The notes beneath the pieces were generated by a model. That model worked only from the letters and a program-made list of their open reading frames with translations, had not been told where the DNA came from and searched no databases. From the NCBI RefSeq assembly GCF_044759095.2, contig NZ_JBIYSM020000027.1, positions 1 to 56,793 on the forward strand: a DNA stretch of 56,793 bases. Reading direction: 5' to 3'. A program made the position numbers and the translations under genes. Source of the stretch: JBIYSM02 sp044759095 (GTDB lineage: Bacteria > Bacillota > Bacilli > Brevibacillales > Brevibacillaceae). Positions 8,941 to 18,629 of this stretch are shown here, in pieces (position 1 is the stretch's first letter; the number at the start of each line of letters is the position of its first letter).

Positions 8941-9255
8941 TTAGGCCATGAGCTGGCGCCTATATTCAGCTGGCGTCAGCTTGTTTAATATAATCTGTTC
9001 AATTCGCCTTTGTGCCTCTCTCAAGCTTCGTGTAACTTAAGGATAGAGAGTTTCGACTCTTATGTGTGAGGAGGAGAAACTCTCCATTGAGGCATTGTCT
9101 AAACAATTGCCTCTAGGGACATGCTAATGCGGGCGCCAACCTTCAGCAGCATGTCATGGTAAGCATAGTACGTGTATTGGCAACCCTGGTCGCTGTGAAC
9201 GATCAGTCCAGACACGTCCTTATGCTTTTCAAAATCTTTCCGGAACGTCTCTAGG
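8941..9255 (-). pseudogene. IS3-family transposase (orfB) C-terminal remnant
   Basis: The minus strand encodes the orfB integrase-core segment VSGLIVHSDQGCQYTYYAYHD followed by RGNCLDNASMESF (the last part of the DDE core). Near the end comes ILNKLTPAEYRRQLMA, stopping at 8941. The frame is broken between the two parts and the first Asp region is missing. This is an IS3/IS150-group relic. Confidence 0.75.
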
Positions 9256-9325
9256 AGTTGTCCTGAAGCGCCCCTCTTATAATAGACAGTGGAATACCTT
9301 CAGGGGAAATTCAATCTGTGAAAAA

Positions 9326-9650
9326 TTAAGCGTGGAAGAGGAAAATAAACGATTACGAGCAGAGAATGAATGTGAAGAATCAAAAAGAGAAAACCAAAGC
9401 TTTTACGATCATACAGGAATTGGCGGGACATTATCCTCTTTCTTTGCTGTGCTCGATAGCAGGCGTGTCACGAAGTGGTTATTACAAGTGGGAAAACGGC
9501 AGCATAATCCGCAGCTTGCCCAAAGATCCCACATACACATTGAGCAAAAGCGTGTGTATCGACTCATGAAGGAAATGGGAATCCAGGCTCGCATTCGCAG
9601 GAAACGAAAATACTACGGCCACAAAGAAAAGTTTGTTGTTTCCGAAAACC
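9326..9650 (+). pseudogene. IS3-family orfA/orfB remnant
   Basis: The plus strand carries the tail of orfA (EEENKRLRAENE, a leucine-zipper end). A shifted frame gives the start of orfB: TKAFTIIQELAGHYPLS, then CSIAGVSRSGYYKW, then another shift to VYRLMKEMGIQARIRRKRKYY. An IS-end-like CTTATAATAGACAGTGG precedes it at 9277-9293. The remainder is cut off by the opposing IS21 relic. Confidence 0.7.
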
Positions 9651-9664
9651 AACTGTCCAGATCT

Positions 9665-9932
9665 TCCTATCTTGCTGATTAAGTTCCTGACGACGTTTGG
9701 CCACGTAGTGCCGAACCGTACGGTCGCTGCCAATAAATCCGTGTTCGGCGACGAGCCGTTCAAACATCCGCTTAGCTGTATGCCGCTGTTTCCGTGGACG
9801 CGTCTGATCCTCCTGAAGCCATGCGTCTACCTTATCGATATAGGGCTCCATCACCCGATGACGACGATGGCATTCTCATCGAATCGGCATTTTTACATTG
9901 CCAAATTCGACACTTATATTTTGCCAGACACA
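9665..9932 (-). pseudogene. IS21-family istA N-terminal remnant with IS end
   Basis: The minus strand from 9854 reads MEPYIDKVDAWLQEDQ, then RPRKQRHTAKRMFERL and GSDRTVRHYVAKRR, a typical IstA N-terminal region. At its right, 9932-9890 on the minus strand begins TGTCTGGCAAAATATAAG and repeats a GAATTTGGCAA block, resembling an IS21-family left end. The gene is cut off after about 65 residues. Confidence 0.7.
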
Positions 9933-9951
9933 TAACGTTCAAAAGTTACAG

Positions 9952-9998
9952 CACCCCTCCCTATCACTCTAGCATTTTCGTATAATGTGGGAGGGGTG
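9952..9998 (+). promoter_or_regulatory. jet promoter framed by a perfect 10-bp inverted repeat
   Basis: CACCCCTCCC at 9952-9961 and GGGAGGGGTG at 9989-9998 are perfect reverse complements, 27 bases apart. The spacer contains a consensus -10 box TATAAT (9981-9986), with no good -35 at the right distance. The right arm also contains the GGAGGGG ribosome binding site of jetD. The repeat could be an operator, or on a longer read-through transcript a hairpin that hides the ribosome binding site. Confidence 0.5.
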
Positions 9999-10003
9999 AT
10001 TTT

Positions 10004-11062
10004 ATGTATGAAAAGATATTTCGACATCTTCAGACCTTTAAAAATAGCAAAATATCCCTGGGTCAGCTCGAAGCCTTGGCTGATCCCGACATGACCTACA
10101 CCTCTTTTCAAACGACCATCCAAATGCTACTAGATAACCAAGTCTTGAAACCTGTAAGCAAACACGGAACCAATGGAAAAAATCCTCCGCTGCCTCTTAC
10201 CTACCGCATCCGGAAATCCATCATCGCTCAATCCCTGAAGCGAGAAATACAAGCTGCACAATTGCGTTTTCACCCTTCGATCAAGTTGGATACTTATTTT
10301 TCGTTATCCGAAACCAGATGGAACAAGGATCTACCTTACATCGAAAGCATAAACAATTACCTCACTCGTCATGGCGTTCCACAAGAGGAGGCGACTGCAG
10401 CTGAACGATCCTTTCACCTTGTTGGGGACGAAAAGTGGATAGATGAAAAAGGCGGGAGGAAGCTCCTGGAGACGATTGGGATATGGGATCTGCTAAGAAT
10501 AACGGCACTGCCAGACCCGCTGATGCTAGCAATGAATGTTATGCAATTCCGGGAAAGCCAGAACGTTTACCAACATCTGATCGTAGAGAATAAGACCACG
10601 TTCTACGCCATTCAGCCAATCCTCCCATCTCTGCCTTATGCCACCTTGATCTACGGAGCGGGCTGGAAGGTGGTTTCCGGCCTCGAGAACTTACCTGACC
10701 AACTGGGCTTAGGTCCAGAGGTTCAGAGCCGTTTTGAGTATTTTGGTGACCTGGACCACGAAGGAATAGCCATCTGGCATGCGCTATTTGAGAAATACAG
10801 GGCTGTCCCAGCAGTTGACGTATACCTAGGTTTACTAAAACAAAACCCATCCACAGGTAAAGAGACACAAATCGTCAGGGAGGAAGCTGTAAGGCGTTTC
10901 GTCACATTCTTTTCAGATGAGGAAGGACAACGTATCCAGAATCTCCTGCGAGAAGGCAAATACCTTCCGCAAGAAGCGCTTGAAGCAGAGATATTACGAG
11001 ACGTCATGAAACAGTCCTTTGGTTACGTAAAGAAAAGGGAGGATCAGAACGTTGGACTATGA
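10004..11062 (+). CDS. jetD: Wadjet JetD, TOPRIM nuclease subunit
   Basis: A 352-residue Wadjet nuclease. Wadjet is an SMC-family complex that restricts circular plasmids; JetD cuts the DNA once the motor has sensed a closed circle. The N-terminal half is the DUF3322-like region; the C-terminal half is the DUF2220/TOPRIM domain with the catalytic Glu in HLIVENKTTF (E195) and the metal-binding GDLDHEG (D249, D251). All key acidic residues are present. GGAGGGG lies 7 bases before the ATG. It is first in the operon and overlaps jetA by 11 bases. The order D-A-B-C differs from the A-B-C-D order of type I. Confidence 0.9.
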   Translation: MYEKIFRHLQTFKNSKISLGQLEALADPDMTYTSFQTTIQMLLDNQVLKPVSKHGTNGKNPPLPLTYRIRKSIIAQSLKREIQAAQLRFHPSIKLDTYFSLSETRWNKDLPYIESINNYLTRHGVPQEEATAAERSFHLVGDEKWIDEKGGRKLLETIGIWDLLRITALPDPLMLAMNVMQFRESQNVYQHLIVENKTTFYAIQPILPSLPYATLIYGAGWKVVSGLENLPDQLGLGPEVQSRFEYFGDLDHEGIAIWHALFEKYRAVPAVDVYLGLLKQNPSTGKETQIVREEAVRRFVTFFSDEEGQRIQNLLREGKYLPQEALEAEILRDVMKQSFGYVKKREDQNVGL

Positions 11063-12554
11063 CCGACTTACAGGGATGCTGGAAGGGTACAAGGAGCGAA
11101 TCCAACGTCTTGCCTTGTTTGATCCTCTTCATAAATTAGAGGCAAAACGAGAAAAAGATCGTCAAGATCGGCCTATTGATTACTTTGGACTCGGGATGCT
11201 TACCCTTCTTTTCTTTTTTGAGAATATGTTGATCCGCAACAAAAAGACAGGCGTACAAGAACTGGCCAGCTATCTACAACAGATGAACGAAGGCGAGATC
11301 GACCTCGACGTTGAAGGCTTTGAGAAAGTAGCTAGAACGATTATTGAGGCATTTCGTCCCCCGAGCGGCAAGCGTAACTCCCGGACATTCTATAACTGGG
11401 AGACACGTCAAATGGATAAAGTGGAGTTCTCCATCCTGAAAGCAGAACGGGGAGATATTGCATCCAACAAACAATATTACTCCCTGGATGAACACGGACT
11501 GGAACTCGTTTTTGCCACAAAAGAGTTTTTCAGGGAATTTCATTTATCCATCAATCAACTGCTACTGCGTAAACAATTGGAAAAAGGAGAGTTCGTTGGG
11601 GCGCTCCGTCAGATCAGTGAGATGCGCGTGGATGTTGAGACGCTCCAGGAACGCATCATACGAATAAAGCATGAGGTGCAGCGAAGCATCGTATCAGAAG
11701 AAACCTATCTGCGGTACAAGCAAGTGATTGAGGACATTCATTTGCGCCTGTCAAGAGAGCATGAGGAATTTACGGAGCTGCAGGCGTTTGTAGATGAAAC
11801 CAAGGAGCGTCTTTTATACGAACGAAAGGACGGCAAGGAACAGAGAGCATACGAGTATATTTTGCGGATTGATCGTGAATTGGGAGAGGTGCATTTTGCC
11901 CATACCCATCTGTTAAAGGACAGCATTGCTCTAAAAACAACAGCTCTGCAGGCGGCTCAGGAGTCTTTATATCATGTAGCGCTGCAATCCTTTAACTTTG
12001 ATCAGGAGATTGTTTCCCGTCTTATCTCTACGCCCTTGCCGCTTGGGGCGACAAGAGTATTGTTGGAACCTTTTCTGATGCTCGAGCAATCCTCCAGCTG
12101 GTCACCCTTGGCCGTGTTTGAAAAACAGCGGGTGGGCGTCGCACAAGAAGAGGAAGAACAAGAGGATTTCGAGGATGTCACAAACGAACAGGATCAGGCG
12201 CATTACGTGGTTCAACAGACAAATTTTGGAAAATTAATGAAACGCATACTAGCGATAATGGGGGACAAGAGAGAGATTACTCTCGCCGAGGTCGCTGCGT
12301 ATCTCCGGGAGAACGGCAATGAGCAATGGCTGCAACATCGCTCATTCTATGATTTCTGGCTGCTATTGCATCAGCGATCTCCTCTTCAAAAATCTCAGGG
12401 GGAAGAGGAAAATCACTTGCTCAAAGAAGTCCTGGCACTCCTTAAGACTGATGAATTCATAAGAGTGACAGAGATGCCGAATCTATTGCGATTGACGGAA
12501 CGTTATGAAATCCAAAATATGATCTTTGTGAGGGAGGGCAGCGACGATGTATGA
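11052..12554 (+). CDS. jetA: Wadjet JetA, kleisin-like subunit
   Basis: A 500-residue protein in the position and size of JetA, the MukF/MksF-like kleisin that bridges the JetC heads. The N-terminal part (RPIDYFGLGMLTLLFFFENML) is followed by a long helical middle (about 170-300). The C-terminal part holds an acidic linker (EEEEQEDFEDV, about 375) and a winged-helix-like end, as in kleisins. The start is a TTG at 11052 with GGGAGG 9 bases upstream, overlapping jetD. It probably belongs to the JetA family of type III Wadjet (PF18982-like); that assignment is from memory of the family and not from a search. Confidence 0.8.
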   Translation: MDYDRLTGMLEGYKERIQRLALFDPLHKLEAKREKDRQDRPIDYFGLGMLTLLFFFENMLIRNKKTGVQELASYLQQMNEGEIDLDVEGFEKVARTIIEAFRPPSGKRNSRTFYNWETRQMDKVEFSILKAERGDIASNKQYYSLDEHGLELVFATKEFFREFHLSINQLLLRKQLEKGEFVGALRQISEMRVDVETLQERIIRIKHEVQRSIVSEETYLRYKQVIEDIHLRLSREHEEFTELQAFVDETKERLLYERKDGKEQRAYEYILRIDRELGEVHFAHTHLLKDSIALKTTALQAAQESLYHVALQSFNFDQEIVSRLISTPLPLGATRVLLEPFLMLEQSSSWSPLAVFEKQRVGVAQEEEEQEDFEDVTNEQDQAHYVVQQTNFGKLMKRILAIMGDKREITLAEVAAYLRENGNEQWLQHRSFYDFWLLLHQRSPLQKSQGEEENHLLKEVLALLKTDEFIRVTEMPNLLRLTERYEIQNMIFVREGSDDV

Positions 12555-13278
12555 TAACGAGCAAGTGCTGGCTGCTTTCCGGCTCTACAGTCAACTTAGC
12601 CGGGACGGTCAGGCAGATACCGAAAGTATGCGGCAGTATATAGCGAATGACATGATTAGAGGTCTGGTTGATCAGTTTGCCCAAGAGGTTGATTGTACGG
12701 TTATTCCCGCAGGGGATAAGCTGTACCTTGTACCGATCGCGGTTACCTCTCCCTTTCATGTAAAGAATGCCACCTTGAAAAAGGAGTTCCTTTCTGCAAA
12801 AGCAAAAAACATCGATCTCTACATGATGTATTTGGCTATTCTTGTTTTATTTGGGGAGTTCTACGATAGCTATCATTCCTATGAGATGACGCGTGATTTT
12901 ATCACGATGGGCAACTGGTTGGAAAGTGTTGATGCGCGTATCCAGGCGCTGAAAGAACATGATCCAGAGGACTTGCAAGCTCTGGATGCGGAATACGACT
13001 ACAATTGGAGCCAGCTTGTGGAGAAGTGGGACGCGATTGATGACCTTCGGGAATCATCCAAGCAACAGGATGGACGAACCAACAGCAGGTTGGGTTTTTT
13101 ATCTCTGGTACAAAACTTTCTGATTCAGCAAGGGCTTGTTTCCGATCTGGGAAATCAAGAGATCACTCTCACTGAAAAAGCGAAAACAATTGTGCAGCGC
13201 TACTATATGGACACAGAATACAACAGGGGGATCCTGGAATTGATATCCTCCCTTGAAAGACGTAAGGAGGGAGCTTGA
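12547..13278 (+). CDS. jetB: Wadjet JetB, MukE-like subunit
   Basis: A 243-residue protein between jetA and jetC, the place of the MukE/MksE-like KITE subunit that binds the kleisin. It starts with a helical SRDGQADTESMRQYI region and ends with a winged-helix-like FLIQQGLVSDLGNQEITLTEKA stretch. It resembles DUF6063-type JetB proteins (assignment from family memory). The ATG at 12547 overlaps the jetA stop by 8 bases, with GGGAGGG 8 bases upstream, and its own stop overlaps the jetC start by one base, so translation is coupled through the operon. Confidence 0.75.
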   Translation: MYDNEQVLAAFRLYSQLSRDGQADTESMRQYIANDMIRGLVDQFAQEVDCTVIPAGDKLYLVPIAVTSPFHVKNATLKKEFLSAKAKNIDLYMMYLAILVLFGEFYDSYHSYEMTRDFITMGNWLESVDARIQALKEHDPEDLQALDAEYDYNWSQLVEKWDAIDDLRESSKQQDGRTNSRLGFLSLVQNFLIQQGLVSDLGNQEITLTEKAKTIVQRYYMDTEYNRGILELISSLERRKEGA

Positions 13279-16200
13279 TGCCCGTCATCTCCAAAATTCG
13301 CTTTACAAATGTAATCTACGAGGGCGGTAGCAAGCGGTACAATGATGAACTGTTTCTTTTTGATGGCCATAACGCTGTCATTCTGCTAGAAAATGGAGGT
13401 GGCAAAACAGTATTTATTCAGACAGCCTTACAGGCAATTTTGCCGCATACAGATATGGCGGGCCGGAAGATCAGGGAAACGCTATCACTGGCAGGGACAC
13501 CGGCCCATATCGCGATTGAATGGATCATTAGTGATTCCCCACGTCGCTATGCGTTGACTGCTGTCACGCTGTTTCTCCATAACAATGAATTGGATTCTTA
13601 TCGCTATGTACATGAGTACGAAGAGGGAAGTCCGCATTCGATCGAAAATCTCCCTTTTGCAAAAGAAGGGATCAGCGGAAAAAAACGACCGGCAGACAAG
13701 GGAGAAATGCAGGAATATTATTCGTACATGAGCTCCCAATATATGAATGCGCATACGTTTGGAACGATGAAAGAATACCATGCTCATTTGGAGACTCATT
13801 TCCAAATAATTCCCAGTGAATGGCGCAATATTGCCGTCATTAACGGTGCTGAGGGCGGCGTAGAAATCTTTTTTGATAACTGCAAGACTACAGATCAGCT
13901 CGTCTCCCAGTTACTGATCCCAACAGTGGAAGAGGCGATGAATGGAAATGACGGCGAAGCTTTTGCAGAAATCTTTGAAAAGCAGCGAGAACAATTTAAA
14001 CAAAGCAAGCAACTCCGTATGCAAATACAAGAGAGCAAGCTGTTGGAGGGCCAAATTCAGCAGTTGAGTCAAGTCTACGCACAGTACGATAAAGCCAAGA
14101 CTCTGTTTGAGCGGGAAAAAGAATGGACAAAAGCACTTTTCAACCATGCCAAAAAAGAGCAGGAAGACACGCAAGAAGAACTGTACAAACTGGAGAAGCA
14201 ACTCACTGAAACAGAAGAAACACTGAGGATCATCAAGCGTAAGAAGGCCTCGAGAGAAATTGCCGTGCAAGAAAATGTATTGCAGGGCTGCGTGTTGGAG
14301 TGGCAGAGGGAAAAGGAAAAACTGGATGAAAAACAGCGGGAATACGATGAGTTGGAGCATCAGCAGTATACGCTGGAATATGCCAAATACAAGTTGAAAA
14401 AACAAGAGGCAGTAGAGAAAAAAGAGCTGGCAGAATCTCAGCTTTGTGGGTTGGATGAAGAGCAGGATATTGCCCAAATCATAGATGATGTGGAGCGAAC
14501 AAAAAGAGAGATTCGCGGCTTGTATGAAGATGCGGAAAAAGTCCTGAAGCGGGATGAGACCTACTTACGGAATCAACTGGAAGCTTTACGTTCGCAACAG
14601 AGGAAGAAACAAGCGGAAATCGAACAAGAAAGAAGTCAAATCGAAGAGAAAAAACAAGCACAAGCGGCTGTTCAAAATCGACTTGAGCAAACAGCTGAGC
14701 AGATGGAGCGAATCGCTAAAAAAATTCTGGACAATCCGCTTCAGGAATGTGTGGAAGAGTGTATTCCGATATGGAAAGAGGAAATCGACAGAGCGCTGGC
14801 CAATCAACAACTCTATCAGCAGTATATTAGCGAGTGCGACAAGCACAAAGAAATTCTGGCAGAGAAGCTGGAGAAGGCTCGTCTGGAAGTACGAGAGTTG
14901 CAGGAGCAAAGTAGTCAATGGAACATGAAGTGCCAGGAGGCGGAGAGGCAGCAGGAGACAGTGCTTGCAGAAGTGAAGCTTCATTTTCCACGCCTGGGCT
15001 ACCTCGATTCGCTGTATACCAAGCAAGAGACAGTGAAACAAATGCTGGCAGACAAGGTGGCTCTTCTGGAGCGGGAGAAGGAAGAGGCATTGCAGCAGGA
15101 ACGAATGGCAACGAGGCTGAGCGATGATTATCTGGAGAGCTCTTTTTTCCTGGCTGATCCTGAACTGGCCTTGCTTGTCGCCAGATGGAAAGATGCTTTT
15201 CACTATCTTGAAACAGGCACACAATTTATCCAGGAAATTGTGCGGCAAAAAGAGATTTCCTTGGATATCCTGTACGGTCGCTTTCCCTATTGGGCAGCAT
15301 TGCTCATTACGACCGAAGCGGAAATTGATCAGGTGGTACAACGGGTGAAAAAACATGCAGACCAACTGCGCAATCCCGTATTTGTTGTGAGTGTTCAGGA
15401 AGCGAGAACCTGGCTGGATTCACCCGAGGAGTACCCTTACAGATTCAGGGAAATCATACCCAGCCATTGGCGGGATAATCTGGATCAGGATCAGTTTGAA
15501 AGCTGGAAACTCGAAGTGCGGAAGAAAGCGGAGGAAGTGGTCCAGCTTCGTAAAAACAAGGAGAGAGAGTACCAGCATCTGCTGCAGCTGAATTACCAGG
15601 TGCAGAGCTTTTACTCCCAATATCCGCAGGACGTCTATAGAGAATGGAAGAAACAACGAGATGAACTTGTGGAGAAGGAAAACTCTCTCCACAAAGAGAT
15701 TGCCCATATTACAGAGCAAGTCAAAAAGTATGAACAGGAATGGGCTTCCTATAAGGATAAATTGTCAAACGAAATCGGCCGGGAGCAGCTTCTGGGCTAT
15801 CGCTTGCAGGAAGCAAAAGAATACGTGCAACAGAAGAAGGAATGGGAGGAATCAAAGAAAGCAGGAGACGTGCTCGCAAGCGAAATTGAATTGCGTCAGC
15901 GAAACCATGCTGGACTCGTCAGAACTCTCCGTACACTAGAGGATCAAGAAGAGGAACTCCGCAGTGAGCTGGAGGAAAAGAAGGGAGAGCTGGCAAAACT
16001 TCACGGGGATTGGCTCTATCAGCAGGTGCAAAAGTATACGCCGCTTCCCCCACGCTTTTCCCTCGAGAGATTACGAGCAGAGCTTGAGGTGCTTGAGGGA
16101 CTATTACGGGAACAGCAAGCAAGCAGAGCGGAATTGGAAAGGCAAATTGAGCGTTTTCGCAAGGAGATCAGTGATAGCGACAACGCAATGGGACTGGTTC

Positions 16201-17717
16201 AAGCCAAGGCAAATCAACCACTTGATCAGGAAGCGCGTTTTCCTTTGGATGGGGATGCGCAATTGCAGCGTTTGGTCGAGAAATTGCTGCTCCTCAAAAA
16301 AGAAGTGTCGGCACAAAGAGACATGGTGGAAAAGCTAAACAGTGAAGCGGCGAGTGAAAGCAGTCGTCTTGCCCTGATGAAAGAGAATTTTGTGGAGGCT
16401 TTTCCTGAAGAAGTAATCGACGAGTTTGAAGGACATCTCGAAGATGTTCGGACACTGCTGGAGCAAGAGGAGAAGGCTGCTCGGTCCAGAACAAACTACC
16501 TGCGTGAGCAAGAAAAGCTGGCACGTCATGCGGCGAGGGAACTGGCTGAAGTCATCCATAAGCTTGAGATCAAGAACGAAAGCTATTCGTTTCTGGCGTC
16601 TGAGGTACAGGACGTTCCTTTACTAGAGGAAGATTTGCTCGCTTTCTCCTATCAGCGAATGGAGATCGCACAGAATAGATTGAGGAAACTGGAAGAAAAA
16701 CACCTCCAAGCAGAAAGAGAATTCAAGAGAGTAACGGCTGAAAAAGACCGATTCAAACGTTTCTGCGAAAGCTTCAAAAATATTAAATTACGCGATACAG
16801 CGATTGCCGGAATTGCGAACAAACAGGACTTTGCTGAAGTAGAGGAATGGGCAAGTAACATGAGCAGGACGATTGCGACGAGTATACGGGTGCTCGAGGA
16901 TAATCTACAGGGACGAGACAAAGAGTTGCAGGATTTTATCACGATCGTTCATACTCATCTGCAGCGAATCGCCATTGAGCTGAAAATGATTCCAAAGAAG
17001 ACAAGTGTAAAAATAGAAAGCGGTTGGAAAGAGGTATACAACTTCCATGTGCCTGAATGGAAAGAGGAGGTAGGCAAACAACTTCTCCGCCAGCATGTCG
17101 ATTGGATGCTTCATCGTTTGGATGGGGATGAATTTAAGGATCCAGAGGGGAAAGATGACCTCGGAAAGATCAAGAAGTTTATTTACACCTCGCTTCAGTC
17201 CAAATCGTTATTAGGCATCGTCATGGGAAATGATAGCATTCGAGTGAAGTGTCGCAAGGTGAGCAAGGATGGGAAAGTAAGCGGAGCACTCTCCTCCTGG
17301 GAGGAATCGAACAAGTGGTCCGGTGGGGAAAAATGGAGCAAGAATATGACTCTATTCTTGGGGCTTCTTAACTACCTCGCAGAAAAACGCCAACACATTG
17401 CCCAGAACGGTAAGCGATATCGGACAGTTATTGTCGATAATCCTTTTGGGAAGGCATCAAGCGAGCATGTCCTCGACCCGGTCTTCTTCATTGCTGACCA
17501 GCTGGGATTCCAGTTGATCGCCCTGACAGCGCATGCAGAAGGGAAATTTATCCGAGATTATTTCCCCATTGTGTACAGCTGTCGCTTGCGTGAGTCCACA
17601 AGCGGCGACGTTCTAATCATGACCAAAGAGCGTGAGATTAGGCAAGCCTACTTCCGTGATCATGATCCGTTTGCTTTATTACGACTTAGTGAACATGAGC
17701 AGCTTAGCTTGTTCTGA
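13278..17717 (+). CDS. jetC: Wadjet JetC, SMC-like ATPase
   Basis: A 1479-residue MukB/MksB-like SMC motor that extrudes DNA loops. The Walker A motif ENGGGKT lies at residues 38-44. The long middle (about 250-1150) is coiled coil rich in Glu, Lys and Gln with a hinge-like globular part near 600-720. At the C-terminus come the ABC signature region (KWSGGEKWSKNM, about 1347), Walker B (YRTVIVDNPFGKASSEHV) and a switch His in ALTAHAEG. The ATG at 13278 overlaps the jetB stop (TGATG) with AAGGAGGG upstream; an adjacent TTG is less likely. The gene appears intact. Confidence 0.92.
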   Translation: MPVISKIRFTNVIYEGGSKRYNDELFLFDGHNAVILLENGGGKTVFIQTALQAILPHTDMAGRKIRETLSLAGTPAHIAIEWIISDSPRRYALTAVTLFLHNNELDSYRYVHEYEEGSPHSIENLPFAKEGISGKKRPADKGEMQEYYSYMSSQYMNAHTFGTMKEYHAHLETHFQIIPSEWRNIAVINGAEGGVEIFFDNCKTTDQLVSQLLIPTVEEAMNGNDGEAFAEIFEKQREQFKQSKQLRMQIQESKLLEGQIQQLSQVYAQYDKAKTLFEREKEWTKALFNHAKKEQEDTQEELYKLEKQLTETEETLRIIKRKKASREIAVQENVLQGCVLEWQREKEKLDEKQREYDELEHQQYTLEYAKYKLKKQEAVEKKELAESQLCGLDEEQDIAQIIDDVERTKREIRGLYEDAEKVLKRDETYLRNQLEALRSQQRKKQAEIEQERSQIEEKKQAQAAVQNRLEQTAEQMERIAKKILDNPLQECVEECIPIWKEEIDRALANQQLYQQYISECDKHKEILAEKLEKARLEVRELQEQSSQWNMKCQEAERQQETVLAEVKLHFPRLGYLDSLYTKQETVKQMLADKVALLEREKEEALQQERMATRLSDDYLESSFFLADPELALLVARWKDAFHYLETGTQFIQEIVRQKEISLDILYGRFPYWAALLITTEAEIDQVVQRVKKHADQLRNPVFVVSVQEARTWLDSPEEYPYRFREIIPSHWRDNLDQDQFESWKLEVRKKAEEVVQLRKNKEREYQHLLQLNYQVQSFYSQYPQDVYREWKKQRDELVEKENSLHKEIAHITEQVKKYEQEWASYKDKLSNEIGREQLLGYRLQEAKEYVQQKKEWEESKKAGDVLASEIELRQRNHAGLVRTLRTLEDQEEELRSELEEKKGELAKLHGDWLYQQVQKYTPLPPRFSLERLRAELEVLEGLLREQQASRAELERQIERFRKEISDSDNAMGLVQAKANQPLDQEARFPLDGDAQLQRLVEKLLLLKKEVSAQRDMVEKLNSEAASESSRLALMKENFVEAFPEEVIDEFEGHLEDVRTLLEQEEKAARSRTNYLREQEKLARHAARELAEVIHKLEIKNESYSFLASEVQDVPLLEEDLLAFSYQRMEIAQNRLRKLEEKHLQAEREFKRVTAEKDRFKRFCESFKNIKLRDTAIAGIANKQDFAEVEEWASNMSRTIATSIRVLEDNLQGRDKELQDFITIVHTHLQRIAIELKMIPKKTSVKIESGWKEVYNFHVPEWKEEVGKQLLRQHVDWMLHRLDGDEFKDPEGKDDLGKIKKFIYTSLQSKSLLGIVMGNDSIRVKCRKVSKDGKVSGALSSWEESNKWSGGEKWSKNMTLFLGLLNYLAEKRQHIAQNGKRYRTVIVDNPFGKASSEHVLDPVFFIADQLGFQLIALTAHAEGKFIRDYFPIVYSCRLRESTSGDVLIMTKEREIRQAYFRDHDPFALLRLSEHEQLSLF

Positions 17718-17759
17718 AGAGGACTTTGTACATCATTTCTGCCAACACGGGACTGGTCT

Positions 17760-17850
17760 TACCCCTGTCAAGTAGACAAACTTTAACAAGTCCTATCATT
17801 TTAAGCGGCCTGAGCTCGGTATTGTACCGGGCTCAGGTTGTGTAAACGGG
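17760..17850 (-). pseudogene. IS3-family transposase C-terminal tail with IS end
   Basis: On the minus strand the last codons read NLSPVQYRAQAA followed by a stop at 17801. This is the usual IS3/IS150 orfB ending (LSPVQYRTQAA). The stretch GTTAAAGTTTGTCTACTTG at 17794-17768 resembles the element's right end. The inverted repeat around 17811-17837 lies within this coding relic. Confidence 0.65.
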
Positions 17851-17930
17851 GCTGAAAAAACGAACAGGATTTTTGCCATTCTTCAAGAAAAATGAAAAGT
17901 AGAAATTTGTCGTTTTTTGGAGTGAATGAC

Positions 17931-18629
17931 TTGGAGAAGGTACAACGTCTCTTTTTCATACTTACCACGATCCAGCAGAGGCCAGGTATCACCGCACCGG
18001 AACTTGCCAAGTTGGCAGGAACGTCAGTGAGAAGCATTTACCGGGACATTAGACACCTCGATGAATGTGGGATTCAAATCATGCTGGAAGGAAACAAAGG
18101 CTATTTTCTCGTAGATAACTTCATCCAGACACCAGGACAGCTGGCTGCGGAAGAATACTTCGCCATTTCTTTATATCCGATGCTCGCAAGCCCCATAAAA
18201 CTAAAAGGGCATCCGTTCCAAAAGTCATTTCAGTCGGCGATGGAGAAAATCCTTACCAGGTTTAAAGTCAACGATAACCTCCTGCAGCTAAGTAAGCGGA
18301 TCCGGATTCATATGGAGCAGATGAATCCGGAGCAAGATGTGATCATTCGATATCTCTTACTCACTGTTCAAGGCGTTCAACAAGAGGCGACTGAGGCTCG
18401 ATCTTCCATTTTTTCTGTGAAGAAGACAATAGAAGATGACGTAATTATCATGAATAACATACAAACGGGTACTGACGAGGCAAAAACATGGTTTGATACC
18501 TTCTCTCAAAGAGGAGAAATTCCTCTGTCACAGGTCGATTTACGAGATAAACTTGCCACTCATTTGAGTGACATTGGCTATACCGTACGAGTGAATTATG
18601 AACTGGGTAAAGAAAAAATATCCATCTGA
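17931..18629 (+). pseudogene. Truncated WYL-type regulator fused to foreign sequence
   Basis: Residues 1 to about 145 are a WYL-family regulator's N-terminal part: a winged HTH (ITAPELAKLAGTSVRSIYRDI) and the linker. It is closely similar to the intact regulator at 40076, protein and DNA alike. The WYL and C-terminal domains are missing: after DVIIRYLLLTVQ, near 18372, the sequence changes to unrelated codons leading into a nuclease remnant. The TTG start at 17931 has GGAG 8 bases upstream and aligns with the GTG of the intact copy; ATG 17892 has no ribosome site. Ligand sensing is lost. The fused product may be expressed but is probably not functional. Confidence 0.7.

Noticed and set aside
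9332..9682. 116-codon frame as a functional gene
   Set aside because: It mixes IS3 orfA and orfB pieces in different frames and runs into an opposing IS21 relic.
13911..14477. 188-codon open frame antisense to jetC
   Set aside because: Very Phe/Leu-rich composition typical of the reverse of Glu/Lys/Gln codons; no start signal.
14586..15365. 259-codon open frame antisense to jetC
   Set aside because: It is a shadow of the coiled-coil coding bias of jetC, rich in Leu, Phe and Cys, with no ribosome site.
17810..17838. Strong inverted repeat after jetC as a terminator
   Set aside because: It falls within the C-terminal codons of an IS3 transposase relic and has no T tract, so pairing may be incidental.
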